From: Dastarcus helophoroides | Lineage: Eukaryota; Arthropoda; Insecta; Coleoptera; Bothrideridae | Length of the DNA: 64,000 bases | NCBI GenBank assembly: GCA_028583605.1 | Contig: CM053331.1 | Span: forward strand, 14,368,857 to 14,432,856 | Direction of reading: 5' to 3' | Shown here: positions 11,460-21,205 of the stretch, one piece after another | How the letters are laid out: every line of letters begins with the position of its first letter | Position numbering within the stretch: position 1 is the first letter of the stretch | Notes under the pieces: generated by a model | Database searches by the model: none | The model's input: only the letters and a program-made list of their open reading frames with translations | Told to the model about the DNA's origin: nothing | Made by a program: the position numbers and the translations under genes

Positions 11460-13340
11460 TCATGAAATATTTTGGACATGAGCGTAGGCACGATTTTTTT
11501 CAAGGGGGACAACAATCATTCTGAAAAGTTCATGGACAAAAGCAAAAAGCTGAATAATATGTATTTTCACCTAAAGACTACAGAACTGGGGAGATCGCAT
11601 TTTCAGATTAAAGTCGAAATTTCGAAAAAAAGCACAATTCTAAGGAAAAAACCTTTCGGAAAACTTTCAATAAAGTCTAAAATGTAAAAAAGACGAAATT
11701 TCCAGAGAACAAATTTGGTGAAAATAATGGTGATTAACGGAACAAGTCGAAATCAGTTAAAAAAAATTGCAACTTTTAAAATAATTCTTTCAGAATGTTT
11801 ACTTTATTTCAATTCTGTCATATTCTTGAAATTTTTGAAGAAATCTTTTTCTCAAAATTTCCTAAAAATATTATTTTCAGAATTTTAAATTTCTTTTAAA
11901 ATTTCGATCCACTTTAAAAGAAATAAACGAAATTCATGAAAATAATATCGAATTTTGAGATAAAAGTTAAAATTTGGAGAATAAGATGAATTTCGGATAA
12001 ATGGAAATTACCGGGAATCAAATTTTAAAACAATCAGAATAAACGAAGACTTTGTAAAAAAATTACGATTTTTTGAAATTAGGTTGCATTTTCCACAAAA
12101 ATTTCGAACTTTTTGGAAAATATTCAAAATTTCCAAAATAAAGTCCAATTTTAAGACGGAAATTGAAAAAGTTGGAATTTACAATTATCATATTAAAAAT
12201 AAAAACCTAACTCTTCATAAAAACTCGAAAAATGTTCAGAATTCGAAAAAAGTCACAATTTTCTGAAGTCTAATTTTGTGCAAAGACGCAATTTTCAGAA
12301 AACTTCGAATTTTGAGAAAGAAAAAAGGCAAATTTCAAAAATATTTTCCTCAAAATTTAAAATTCAGTAATACTGTTGAATTTATAAGCTATCTTTTTTT
12401 CGAAATTCCCAAAAATATTTTTCTTAACAATTTTATTTACATTTCGTCGTAATTTGTTGAAAAAAAAACAAATATTCAAAAAATGGAAGAATTTTGCAAC
12501 AAATAAACGATTTTTGAAACAAAGGTCCATAAATGGGCTTTTGAAAATAAAATCGAAATTCTGAAAACAACAAATTTTGATTAAAAGAAAAGACAAATTT
12601 TCGGGAAAACACTATCTTAAGCTAAAAATTAAAATTCTGAGAAAAACCATGAATTTACCAGGAAAAAACGAAATTTATAGAAATATTAAATATCGGATAT
12701 TGAGATCAAAAAATGAAGAGCTCCCGAAAAAGGCAAACTTTAGGAAACCAGTCAAAAATTCTCAAAAAATCAGAATCTAAAAGATCAAAGTTTTCAGCTA
12801 AATGTTCGGAAACATTTCGGAATTTAAATAAAAAAGCGAAATTTGGAGAAAACTTTGCAATAGACAAAACATTTTTCAAAGAAAGTCAAATTTTAAAAAG
12901 AGTCGAAATTAAAAAAAAATAGTCGAAACCTTGAGAAGAAGACGATATTACGAGGCAACTTTTACGAAAAAGGTCAACATTTTGAGAAAAAGCATTTAAG
13001 TTTAGTGCAATTTCGAAATTTCCCAAAAAGAAGCAGATTTTAACAAAATTCAGATAAAGCAAAATTTAAAGAAAAAAATCGAATATTTATTTTCTCTTGA
13101 CTCCTCGAGTCAGAGAAAGATAGACGCTCATCTTGCTTCAACGCGCCTAAGAAAATGTCAAATATTGTGATACACATCGAAATTTAACAAGCAAGTTAAA
13201 AGTTCTAGAAATTTGGATTAAAAAAGGGTTGAAATTTACAAAGACATTTTTTTCATAATTTTGGTCCTTTCAGAAACATTTTAAATCTCCAAAAAATATA
13301 CTTTTAATATTGGAAATGTTTATGTTCTCATATTGATGCA
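11460..13340 (+). repeat. degenerate AAATTTTGAGAAA-type repeat field
   Basis: For almost 1.9 kb the plus strand is a strongly purine-biased succession of phrases such as GAAATTTTGAGAAAAA, GTCAAAATTT, GGAAAATTCGAAATTT and AAATTTCGAAAAAA at irregular spacing near 30-40 bases. Stop codons are scarce in some frames because the phrases lack them, which creates frames of 60-80 Lys/Phe/Glu/Ile-rich codons (for example 12577-12780 and 12713-12922). These are artefacts of composition, not genes. The same texture appears at 6040-7160. Confidence 0.6.
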
Positions 13341-13951
13341 AAGTTTCAACTTTTCGTTCAATTTAAATATTTAAAGCCCGATCCACAGGAAACAACTACT
13401 ACGAGGGCTATACCCCTCCCGGCATTGAACTACACTTTTTTTATATTTTCCTAATTTATCAAAAAAACAAAATTTTTATTTTTTCCATATCTAATTTTTG
13501 GTCTCCTATTTTTCATTATTCCTATTCTATGTAAAATAAAATAACCTTTTAATTTGTGAACTGTCATGAAGTGACGTTTTCAATAAATTTAAATATCACG
13601 TAGTCGCATTTCAAAAACTGTTTAGAAAATTGTCAACAAACCATAAAAATTTAAATATTTTCAAACTGGTTCCAAGAAATGTTAAATAAATTGAAAAAAA
13701 AAAACATAATATTTCCGGTCAATAAGGGTCTACCATGAAGAATAAACCTATTCCTCTAACGGAACGAACGGACTCCGCAAATGGTGAATGCTTCTAACTA
13801 CCAAGCTGAATAGATTTCAGCGGTTAGGAACAGTAGTCACCAAGAGCATGTAAGTTCGACCCACAAGTGTAGTTCAATGCCGGAAGGGGTATTAGCCCTC
13901 GGAGTAGTTGTTTCTTGTGGATCGGGCTTCAAATATTTAAATTTTTAACAC

Positions 13952-13976
13952 AGTAAAAATTTTTAACACAGTAAAT
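13952..13976. repeat. 17-bp tandem duplication inside the ribozyme-bearing repeat
   Basis: TTTTTAACACAGTAAAA is followed at once by TTTTTAACACAGTAAAT. The opposed copy at 17896-18570 has only one such unit, so this is a local duplication. Confidence 0.7.
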
Positions 13977-14085
13977 TGATGATGAAACGTCTATTCATGT
14001 TAAAATTTCTTTATTTTTCTTTTTTATATTTAAAAAAAAAATTATTTTTAAGTATTTCTTTCTCATTTTTCCCTTTCCATGTTAT

Positions 14086-14132
14086 GCACTGCTGACGAGC
14101 TCAAATGAGAGCGAAACATCGATGTCCAGTGC
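14086..14132 (+). ncRNA. hammerhead ribozyme motif (canonical core)
   Basis: Helix I pairs GCACTG (14086-14091) with CAGTGC (14127-14132). The core CTGACGA (14092-14098, matching CUGANGA) is followed by helix II GCTC/GAGC (14099-14102 with 14109-14112) closing an AAATGA loop, then GAAA (14113-14116). Helix III is the short palindrome ACATCGATGT (14116-14125). The cleavage triplet is GTC (14124-14126), with cut expected after 14126. Every invariant core position is present. A helix III this short is weak in a monomer, but the palindrome would let two molecules form a dimeric ribozyme, as described for Penelope-type hammerheads. Activity is inferred, not shown. Confidence 0.75.
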
Positions 14133-14403
14133 TACAACTTTTTTATGTATTTTTTTATGTATTTTTTTAATTTTCCTAATTTATCAAAAAAATAAAATTT
14201 TTATTTTTTCCATATCTAATTTTTGGTCTCCTATTTTTCATTATTCCTATTCTATGTAAAATAAAATAACCTCTTAATTTGTGAACTGTCATGAAGTGAC
14301 GTTTTCAATAAATTTAAATATCACGTAGTCGCATTTCAAAAACTGTTTAGAAAATTGTCAACAAACCATAAAAATTTAAATATTTCCAAACTGGGCCGAA
14401 GAA

Positions 14404-14700
14404 ATGTTAAATAAATTGAAAAAAACATATATTTTTTGTGTTTTAAAGTGTAAAATGTTCCCTATTCTACACAAAGCCTTGAAATGCAAGCACTTGTTTT
14501 TCCATGAAATATATTTTTTTCTCAACAACTATTACGATGTCGAAAAAACCTGCAATTTTCCGATAATCTATGGCCCAGTATCTACTAAACCTATTAAAAT
14601 CCAAATTTTATCATTAGAAAGCTTGGAGAACGGAGGCGAAGGGCAGTCATTTCGGGAACATTTCGAGCTCTACGTTTAACATGATTGGACCCAAAATTAT
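14404..14700. other. boundary DNA between two repeats
   Basis: After the second direct repeat ends, about 260 bp of AT-rich DNA lead into dispersed repeat copy 2. A 91-codon frame (14404-14679) crosses the boundary and shows no family resemblance. Confidence 0.4.
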
Positions 14701-14992
14701 AAAAACAAAAATGGACAGGTATGGTATCTGCCGATAAAAGTGGAAAATTAAAACTATGATCTAACAGTGGTTTTTTTTTTAAATTTTTAAACTGTAATGT
14801 AAAAAATAATAATTTCATATATTGTAAATTAAAATTATTATTTCTAGTTTTTATATCTTTTATATTTGCATACGATCTAGTTTTAGATGTTGTCTATTTT
14901 AAGTTACTGCATATTAAAAAACCAGTCACAATATCTGAATTTTTTTTGCATAGCAAATTTTAAGATATTTCAAAAAAAATATGTCTTCAATG

Positions 14993-15823
14993 TAGTCATG
15001 GGTAATACTTTAAATTTTTGCGTATTGATACAGCAACTCCTTATGTATCAATGCAACGTATAAGCACAATTATGTTATGACACAACAAATGTGTTAGCAC
15101 ACAAACGTATCAGTCTGTGTTAAAAAAATGGCAATAAAATGCTCTTATGGTGCGATTACGACAATACAAGATAAGATTTGGTAGAAGTTGAGTTTCCTGA
15201 GATTTTTAGAGCTGCTGACAAAGCAATGCTGCCGTGCTAAGCAAGAACGAGGAATCGACATTTTTGATGTAAATCAATTAGTATAATCTACGAATTGCAG
15301 TCTACAATTTAAGGCCCGAATCTTAGGGGGCAGCAGACAGGAGTACGTGCACCGGGCGCCAGTCCAAAGGGGCATCAAACCTCATGTTGTTAGGGCGCGG
15401 TTGTCAGGCGAAGCACCTTTTTTTTAATCGTCAAAAGTATATTGGGCTGGGAAAAATCGTAGATCTGGCACTGTATAATTTTCTGAGGCCCCCCGCTGCC
15501 ACAATTTTTTTTAGGCACATTTAAGTAAACTAATTAGCTACTAAAGATAAATATGACATTCTTGCTTAGCACAGAAGAATACAGTGCAATCTTTAATAGT
15601 TGACGGAATATATTCAACCAACTCCCTAATTGTGTGTGTTCCAAGCATGTGTGTGTCGCTCTATTGTGATACTGCATGGGGCATGCGGAATCAGAACCCT
15701 CGATAACTCGGCATCTTCGCTGTCGTTAGACTTTCAAGTGTCATATAAGCAGTTTTGACACGTTTGAAACCGATATGGGTGTCAGCACAGAATTGACATT
15801 CAACACAGTGTTACACATCTCTA
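14993..15823. mobile_element. non-autonomous hAT-type element
   Basis: The ends are TAGTCATGGGTAATAC at left and, read inward on the minus strand, TAGAGATGTGTAACAC at right, a typical hAT-like inverted terminus. They are flanked by CTTCAATG (14985-14992) and CTTCAATC (15824-15831), an 8-bp target duplication with one mismatch. The related repeat copy 1 has the uninterrupted site (TTTCAATG followed by TACTGA near 8714-8728), which confirms both borders. The 831-bp interior has no transposase and includes a G+C-rich stretch at 15312-15420. Confidence 0.75.
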
Positions 15824-16250
15824 CTTCAATCTACTGATTTTTCGCGATTATGTAAACACTTCAATTTGAATTATTTCCGTCCTGTTAATAATGAGTTACT
15901 ACAGTGTTTGTTAGAAGAGTTGATATGCAAAATATGTAGAATTACTTAATTTTAAAAATTTACCTTTATGTATCTATTATACAGGCAGCTCTCCACGCAA
16001 CTTATATGAATAATGACATTTTTTACTTAGCAACATGAAAAGGATACATCATACTTCAATCATGAAAAAAAGTTGAAAAAATGTTTAAGCTGTTTTTAAT
16101 TCTCCTTTAAACTCCTTGTAATTTTCTTTCTACTTCTGGCTTTAAACTAGGTAAATGTCCAAAGCATTTTTCGTCCATCCTTAAAAACGTTCACGACCTT
16201 CCAAAAATTGCCCTCCAGAAGTTCCTAATTCATTACATTTAAAAAGTTCC

Positions 16251-16557
16251 CAATGTTTCGATAAATATTTGCCAACACCGGACCAGGTTTTGCATTACTG
16301 CATCATTGGCGGTCATACCAGCAATTTGTTTAGCCGTTGTTATGCTAATGAGCTCTATGGATTACAGACTCCTACGAATATTCCGTTTAATCTAATTTAA
16401 GCTTTGGAAGAGAATTTGGATTGGACGGAATATTTGTAGGAGTCTCTGATCCATAGAGTTCGTTAGCATGACAACGGCTAAATAAATTACTTGTATGACC
16501 GCCGATGATGCCGTAATGCGAAACCTGGTCCGGTGGCAAATATTGGTAGAAACATTG
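16251..16557. mobile_element. 307-bp MITE with long inverted arms
   Basis: CAATGTTTCGATAAATATTTG at the left is matched by its inverted counterpart ending in CAAATATTGGTAGAAACATTG at the right. The arms run about 130-140 bp each (16251-16393 and 16426-16557) with about 85-90 percent identity and a central spacer near 32 bp. It interrupts dispersed repeat copy 2. There is no coding capacity, and I cannot define a target duplication. Confidence 0.75.
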
Positions 16558-16805
16558 TGAAATTTTTAATATCTGTTGCTTTTTATTCCTTAATAAAGTT
16601 TAATACTTATAAATTACAGTATACATATTTTGGTATATTTAATTTAAATTCAGTGGTGCAGTGGTAGAGCAATCGACTAGTATTTCAAAGAGCGTTTTTT
16701 AGTAATGTAATACCGATATACATATGTGAATAAGTATATGGCAATATGATCCATCCTTTCCTTATGTTCAGTCGGTTAGCTCGCCAAAAAAAGTTTTCAC
16801 TTTAC

Positions 16806-17015
16806 AGGTAGTTTTTTCACATAAAATACTTTCCTTTTCTAATTGTTGGCTGGCGGCATACAGAACTAACGCTGTGCAAAATTTCAAGTTTCTACGTTAC
16901 ATAGGTTTCGAGGAAATCTTCTTCGTGACAGACGGACCGATGGACACGAGAGTGAGATTATAAGGGTTTCGTTTTTCTTTTTAAGGTACGAAACTCTAAA
17001 AATTATCGATACGTA
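16806..17015. other. short unassigned stretch
   Basis: Nothing recognisable apart from phrases seen at the edges of insect repeats (GTGACAGACGGACCGATGGAC, GGGTTTCG). It separates dispersed repeat copy 2 from the Penelope-type LTR fragment. Confidence 0.3.
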
Positions 17016-17019
17016 AAAA

Positions 17020-17155
17020 ATTACGTATCGATTTGAATCTCAATGCAGATGATGCTAATTAATTAGGATTATTGCTCTTGAAAGTGCCAGTTCTGGTGGC
17101 AGGATCGCGTAATTATTTGTTTAATTGCCGATGTTGTAAAGGGATAAAACATTCT
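17020..17155 (+). repeat. Penelope-type LTR fragment
   Basis: TATCGATTTGAATCTCAATG, then GCTCTTGAAAGTGCCAGTTC and CGCGTAATTATTTGTTTAAT, then TTGCCGATG and GTAAAGGG match the minus strand of 44400-44575, where the same blocks appear next to a Penelope-like reverse-transcriptase remnant. This copy has lost the GAAATACGTA core of the ribozyme-like motif. Confidence 0.6.
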
Positions 17156-17895
17156 ATGGTCTAAATAAATTATCAAATCACTTCAATATTCTCTAAATTT
17201 TCCGTAAATCAGACATACGGCACATTTCTTTGAATTTAATAATGTTACATAACAAAGCTCGGAAGTAAAATTAAATCGTAAGAAAATCCCAAGTAATAAA
17301 AGATTTATTTCAAAAATGTTTTCCCACGTATTCCTGTCGCGTCTGTTTGAGCGCTGCAAGCGGTCGGAATGACGGCTCACTTAACTAGATGTCAGCACGC
17401 ATTCCGCCCCAAGCATTTACAGCGTACGATGCTACCAGCTTTGCCTTTCTTCTCCTGGAATTAGTTCACGTTTGAATACATTACCGCAAGAGAAAGCATA
17501 AATTAGTTAGCATTTCCTTCAACTGTAATAGTTTATCTATTGGAATGTATAAATGAAGTTGTAAGCTGAAGATTAAATTTCAAATTATATCAGCTCTTCT
17601 GAAATTAATTAGTATATGGAAAAATCGTTGGTAGAATCAGAATTGCACATCCTTCAGGCATGGCTCTGTATTTTAAATTAAAATTTTCCACTTCTTCTCG
17701 AAATTCGACTTAAAACTCAACATTTAATATGTATCTGCCTTTTTTCTTGAACTGTTTACGCAAGCTACAATTTTAAATTCAATATACAAATTCTTCTTTT
17801 TTACCGGCAATTTTAGCAGCGGCACACCTGTAATCTTCCACAAAAGGGAGCTATTATTATTATAATCTCGATATTTTTTCCAAACCGGGAGTACT
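17156..17895. other. AT-rich DNA without recognised gene
   Basis: No coding region is supported. Short minus-strand frames (17183-17380, 17724-17936) have no family resemblance. Confidence 0.4.
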
Positions 17896-18570
17896 AATAT
17901 TTTGTTCTTCATGACGGACTCATTGTTCCAAAACATTATGTTTATTAATTTTATTTAACATTTCTACGACCCAGTTTGGAAATATTTACATTTTATTAAT
18001 GTTTGTTGACAATATTCTAAAACAGTTTTTCAAATATGACTACGTCATCTCTAACTTTATTTAAAACGTCACCTCATGACATTTGAAAAAAAAAAGGTTA
18101 GAGTATTTTACATACAATAGGAAAATTTAAAAATAGAAGACCAAAATTAGATATGAAAAAACTTAGTTTTTTTGATAAATTCTGAAAATAAAAAAATATA
18201 AAAAATTTTAAAAATATAAAAAAAAGTTGAAGCACTGGACATCGATGTTTCACTCTCATTTCAGCTCGTCGGCAGTGCATAACAAGAAAAGGGGACAATG
18301 AGGAAGAAATACTTAAAAATAAAAAAATTTGAAATATATTTAAAAAAATTTACATGAATAGACCTTTCATCAATAATTTACAGTGGCAAAAATTTAAATA
18401 TTTGAAGCCTGATCCATTAGAAACAACACTCCGAGGGCTAATACCTCTTCTGGCATTGAACTGCACTTGTGAGTCAAACTTACATGCTTTTGGTGATTAC
18501 TGTTCCTAACCGCCGAAATTTCTTACACCTTTTGCGGAGTCCATTCGTTCCGGGTTTACTGAGACGATAC
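17896..18570 (-). repeat. ribozyme-bearing tandem repeat, copy 2 (opposed orientation)
   Basis: Read on the minus strand this aligns with 13720-14437: GTAATCACCAAAAGCATGTAAG, AGTTCAATGCCAGAAGAGG, a degenerate hammerhead core, then the AATTTATCAAAAAAACTAAG block and AAATGTTAAATAAAATTAAT. At the far end (about 17905-17935) it continues into the start of a second unit (CATGAAGAAC), so this copy also comes from a tandem arrangement. Divergence from copy 1 is about 15-20 percent by eye. Confidence 0.65.
18232..18278 (-). ncRNA. hammerhead motif, decayed
   Basis: On the minus strand: GCACTG, CCGACGA, GCTGAAATGAGAGT, GAAA, CATCGATG, TC, CAGTGC. Helix I and palindromic helix III are unchanged relative to 14086-14132, but the core CTGACGA has become CCGACGA (loss of an invariant U) and helix II has two disrupted pairs. 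Self-cleavage is not expected. Confidence 0.65.
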
Positions 18571-19544
18571 AGTAACTAATAAACTAATCATTATCTTTTA
18601 AATTATTAATACCTGTATTTATGTAACAGCGTCGCATGTTTAATTATTAACTGTAATCGGAGCACCAGCAATTCCCAAATCAGTTCTAGCTAAGGGTCTG
18701 TAATATTGGTCTTAATTCACTTAGCGCTTTGCATCTCTCAGGAGGGGCGGTATGAAACACTTTCAGTTATTATATAATACAGGTGTAATTAGATAGAGTG
18801 AGATTAGGCACAATCTGGAGATAAATTTTAAATATAGTCAAGCAACGGTCAAAATGTCACACGTTTAATCAAGAACACCTTTAAAGCATTAAGACGTCGA
18901 CAGCTAGACAACCAGAATATTTGACGAAGTCGGGTTATGCAACAATTTAGAACTCATCTGAGCGGTTGGCTTGTTAAAGAGCTCCGGAGTATTTCACGAA
19001 TTCCATTTTCGCACCTTACCTCCAGATATAGCCGACCATTTTCATTTGGCCAGGGCTGGCGTTTGATCTGCCGTTATTCAGCTTTGAACTCTCAACGTGT
19101 CGCACATATCTGTAAAAGGAATCCAGTAATTCGATTGAACCTTTTAATTAAGATGTTTTCCGATACCCGTAGGAAATAAAAATTAATTGAAATAATTGCG
19201 AGATCCACATAGTTTTTCCCACTTTAAGAGTAGATCGAAACATCTTTAGACCTAATTTATTGTGAAGCGTTCGTTCCTTTTAGCTATAAAATAGGGAATA
19301 TTTTCTAGTTCTCTAAGAAATAGGCTGATTTTTATCGAGCTTCTGCTAAAGAAGTTTTACCTTAAATTTCCACTTTAAATTTTCAAGAATATAACCTCAA
19401 AATTTGAAAAAACTAGTGGTATTGTGATTAGCGCCGAAAATAACATTGAGATTTTTAAATTTTCAAAAATATTTTAATTTTATAGAGCCCATGTTGTTTT
19501 ACCATAAATACAAATAATAACTTTGGTGTGATATGATATTCAAA
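18571..19544. other. AT-rich DNA without recognised gene
   Basis: The 80-codon frame 18937-19179 has no family resemblance. No repeat from elsewhere in the window was recognised here. Confidence 0.4.
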
Positions 19545-19930
19545 TAAGTTGACAGCGAAGTAATATTCATCTGTTCACTTTATTTATATTCAAACGATCC
19601 CTCATACAGACAGTTCTTCTCTTATCTCTCCGTAACCTTTGATCACCTACAGATGAATTATCCAAACGCCGAGGTTGTCTTTTTCGGTGACTTCAACGTA
19701 CAGAACATCCCCTGGTTAAAGTTTTCTTCCCGAACTAAAGACGCGAAAAGGGTGGTAGAGGCTTTTGCCATCACTTGTGGATTATCGCAATTAGTTGAGG
19801 AACCCACAAAAATTCTTGATGTTGATACCCATCACCCTAATCTACTCGACCTTTTCCTTACAAATTCACCAAATTCGTATAAAATCTCTGTGACATCACC
19901 GCTTTTGAAAATTCGGATCACAAGCTTGTA
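19545..19930 (+). pseudogene. LINE endonuclease domain (APE type), 5' truncated
   Basis: The frame is open upstream of the ATG at 19653, so the domain starts near 19545: VIFICSLYLYSNDPSYRQFF corresponds to the conserved strand before the active-site block, then VVFFGDFNVQNIPWL contains the GDFN catalytic motif, and LVEEPTKI and PNLLDLFLTNSP follow. The normally next SDH active-site motif is lost: the frame reads out at 19930. The N-terminal active-site Glu lies in the missing part. Confidence 0.75.
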
Positions 19931-20639
19931 GCAGCCTATCGCTCGCTTCATATACCACCTCCTTCCCAGACGCAGTCCCGTAGAGTTTGGCACTTTAACT
20001 CTGCAAACTGGGAAGAGTTAAGAGACTTCTTTGCATATTTCCCATATCAGAAAGTCTGATTTAATTCAGACAACCCTTCATTAGTCGCCGAATCTATCAC
20101 GGAAACTATTCTATCTGGTACGGAACGCCCAATACCCCACTTTCAAAAGAAGTCTGCCTCCAGTAAATCTTGGTTCAGTAAGAAATGTGCTCGTACTGTC
20201 TCCTGCAAAAATCGCACATATCGTTGTTGGCAAAAGGTGATTTCGATCGTAAAATACGCCAGAGGCTTATCAACAGCCCAAACGCTTCCAGATCCTTTTG
20301 GAGATTTGCTAAGTCGTTTGTAAAGAATTTAACATCTTCAAATTTTCCACCTTTACTTAATGAAAATAGCAATATTGCTACTACCTCCAAAGAAAAGGCT
20401 GATATGTTAGCCTTAATGTTTGCTGGAAGTTCCAATCTTGATTCTTGAAACACAGAACCTTCTATTTTTCCCTAAGGTTGGCACTTCAATGCCTGAAGTT
20501 GTTTTAAGACAACACACAATCAGGAAGATTCTCCTTGAGCCCGACACCTTGAAAGCTTCAGGCCTTGATGGTATTCCCGCTATTGTTTTTAAGAAGTGCG
20601 CCCCATAGTTAACTTCTATCCTAAGCAAATTATTCACAC

Positions 20640-21145
20640 TCTCTTACAACAAAGGTGTATTCCTTAATATCTGGAAATCTGTTAGGGTGGAGCCTGTCTC
20701 TAAAAAAGGAAAAACGAATTTGCCTAACAACTATCGCCCTATATCTTTGTTACCCGTTATATCTAAAGTGATGGAAAAGGTTGTCAACATCGAGATTCTC
20801 AAATATCTACAGGAAAATAGAATCATCTCCGACAGGCAATATGGTTTTAGATACAAAGTTCCACTGGCGATCTACTGGCATATGTTACTCATGTCTGTAA
20901 CTCAACTATGGAAAGACATGGTGAGGCTAGGATTGTGGCATTAGATATTTCAAAGGCTTTCGACAGAGTCTGGCACCGATCTCCTCTCGCCAAATTAACA
21001 TCTTATGGTCTTCCTTCTGGACTCTGTCATTTGATATCGAATTTTCTCGTTGACAGATCTCTTCAGGTCGTCGTCAATGGCATCTTATCCGAGACATTTG
21101 CGATTAACGCAGGGGTGCCTCAGGTGTCTGTTCTGCCTTCTATTC
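20640..21145 (+). pseudogene. LINE reverse transcriptase, broken
   Basis: Readable blocks: SVRVEPVSKKGKTNLPNNYR, PISLLPVISKVMEKVV, ISDRQYGFR (fingers), then after a frame change ARIVALDISKAFDRVWH with the motif A aspartate, GLPSGLCHLISNFLVDRSLQ and NAGVPQVSVL (motif B). Motif C with the YADD pair should follow within about 35 codons; instead the sequence folds back on itself at 21142. The second family copy at 27720 retains YADDSNL, so the motif was lost in this copy. Frames shift near 20870-20930. Confidence 0.8.
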
Positions 21146-21204
21146 AGAACAGACCCCCGAGGCACCCCTGCGTTAATCGCAAATGTCTCTGATGAGATGC
21201 CACC
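21081..21204. repeat. inverted duplication inside the reverse transcriptase
   Basis: GCATCTTATCCGAGACATTTG onward to GGTGTCTGTTCTG (21081-21134) is repeated as its reverse complement directly afterwards, from CAGAACAGACCCCCGAGG to AGATGC (21146-21200). The arms are about 55 bp with few mismatches and the loop is about 11 bp. The event removed the DNA encoding motif C. Confidence 0.85.
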
Positions 21205-21205
21205 A

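Larger units (their letters stand above)
13370..14437 (+). repeat. Penelope-LTR/retrozyme-like tandem repeat with hammerhead core, copy 1
   Basis: Two direct repeats, 13451-13700 and 14168-14437, start with TTTTCCTAATTTATCAAAAAA and run through AATTTGTGAACTGTCATGAAG to AAATGTTAAATAAATTGAAA. Their offset is about 717 bp, so one unit plus a partial second is present. Between them lie a region ending in a hammerhead ribozyme core (14086-14132) and a segment at 13870-13930 that is the reverse complement of 13376-13436 (ATCCACAGGAAACAACTACT and following). Tandem units with hammerhead cores and partly inverted ends are known for Penelope-like retroelements and retrozymes. No protein is encoded. 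Confidence 0.7.
14690..16805 (+). repeat. dispersed repeat, copy 2, split by two insertions
   Basis: Same family as 8425-9465. The alignment is interrupted at 14993-15823 by a hAT-type element and at 16251-16557 by an inverted-repeat MITE; without them the copy has roughly the length of copy 1. The A-box segment is at 16653-16675 (GTGGTGCAGTGGTAGAGCAA). The end carries GTTAGCTCGCCAAAAAAAG in place of the TTAACGCGCC of the other copies. Confidence 0.65.

Noticed and set aside
12577..12922. Overlapping Lys-rich frames
   Set aside because: Produced by the stop-poor AAATTTT/GAGAAA phrases; no domain is visible and composition explains them.
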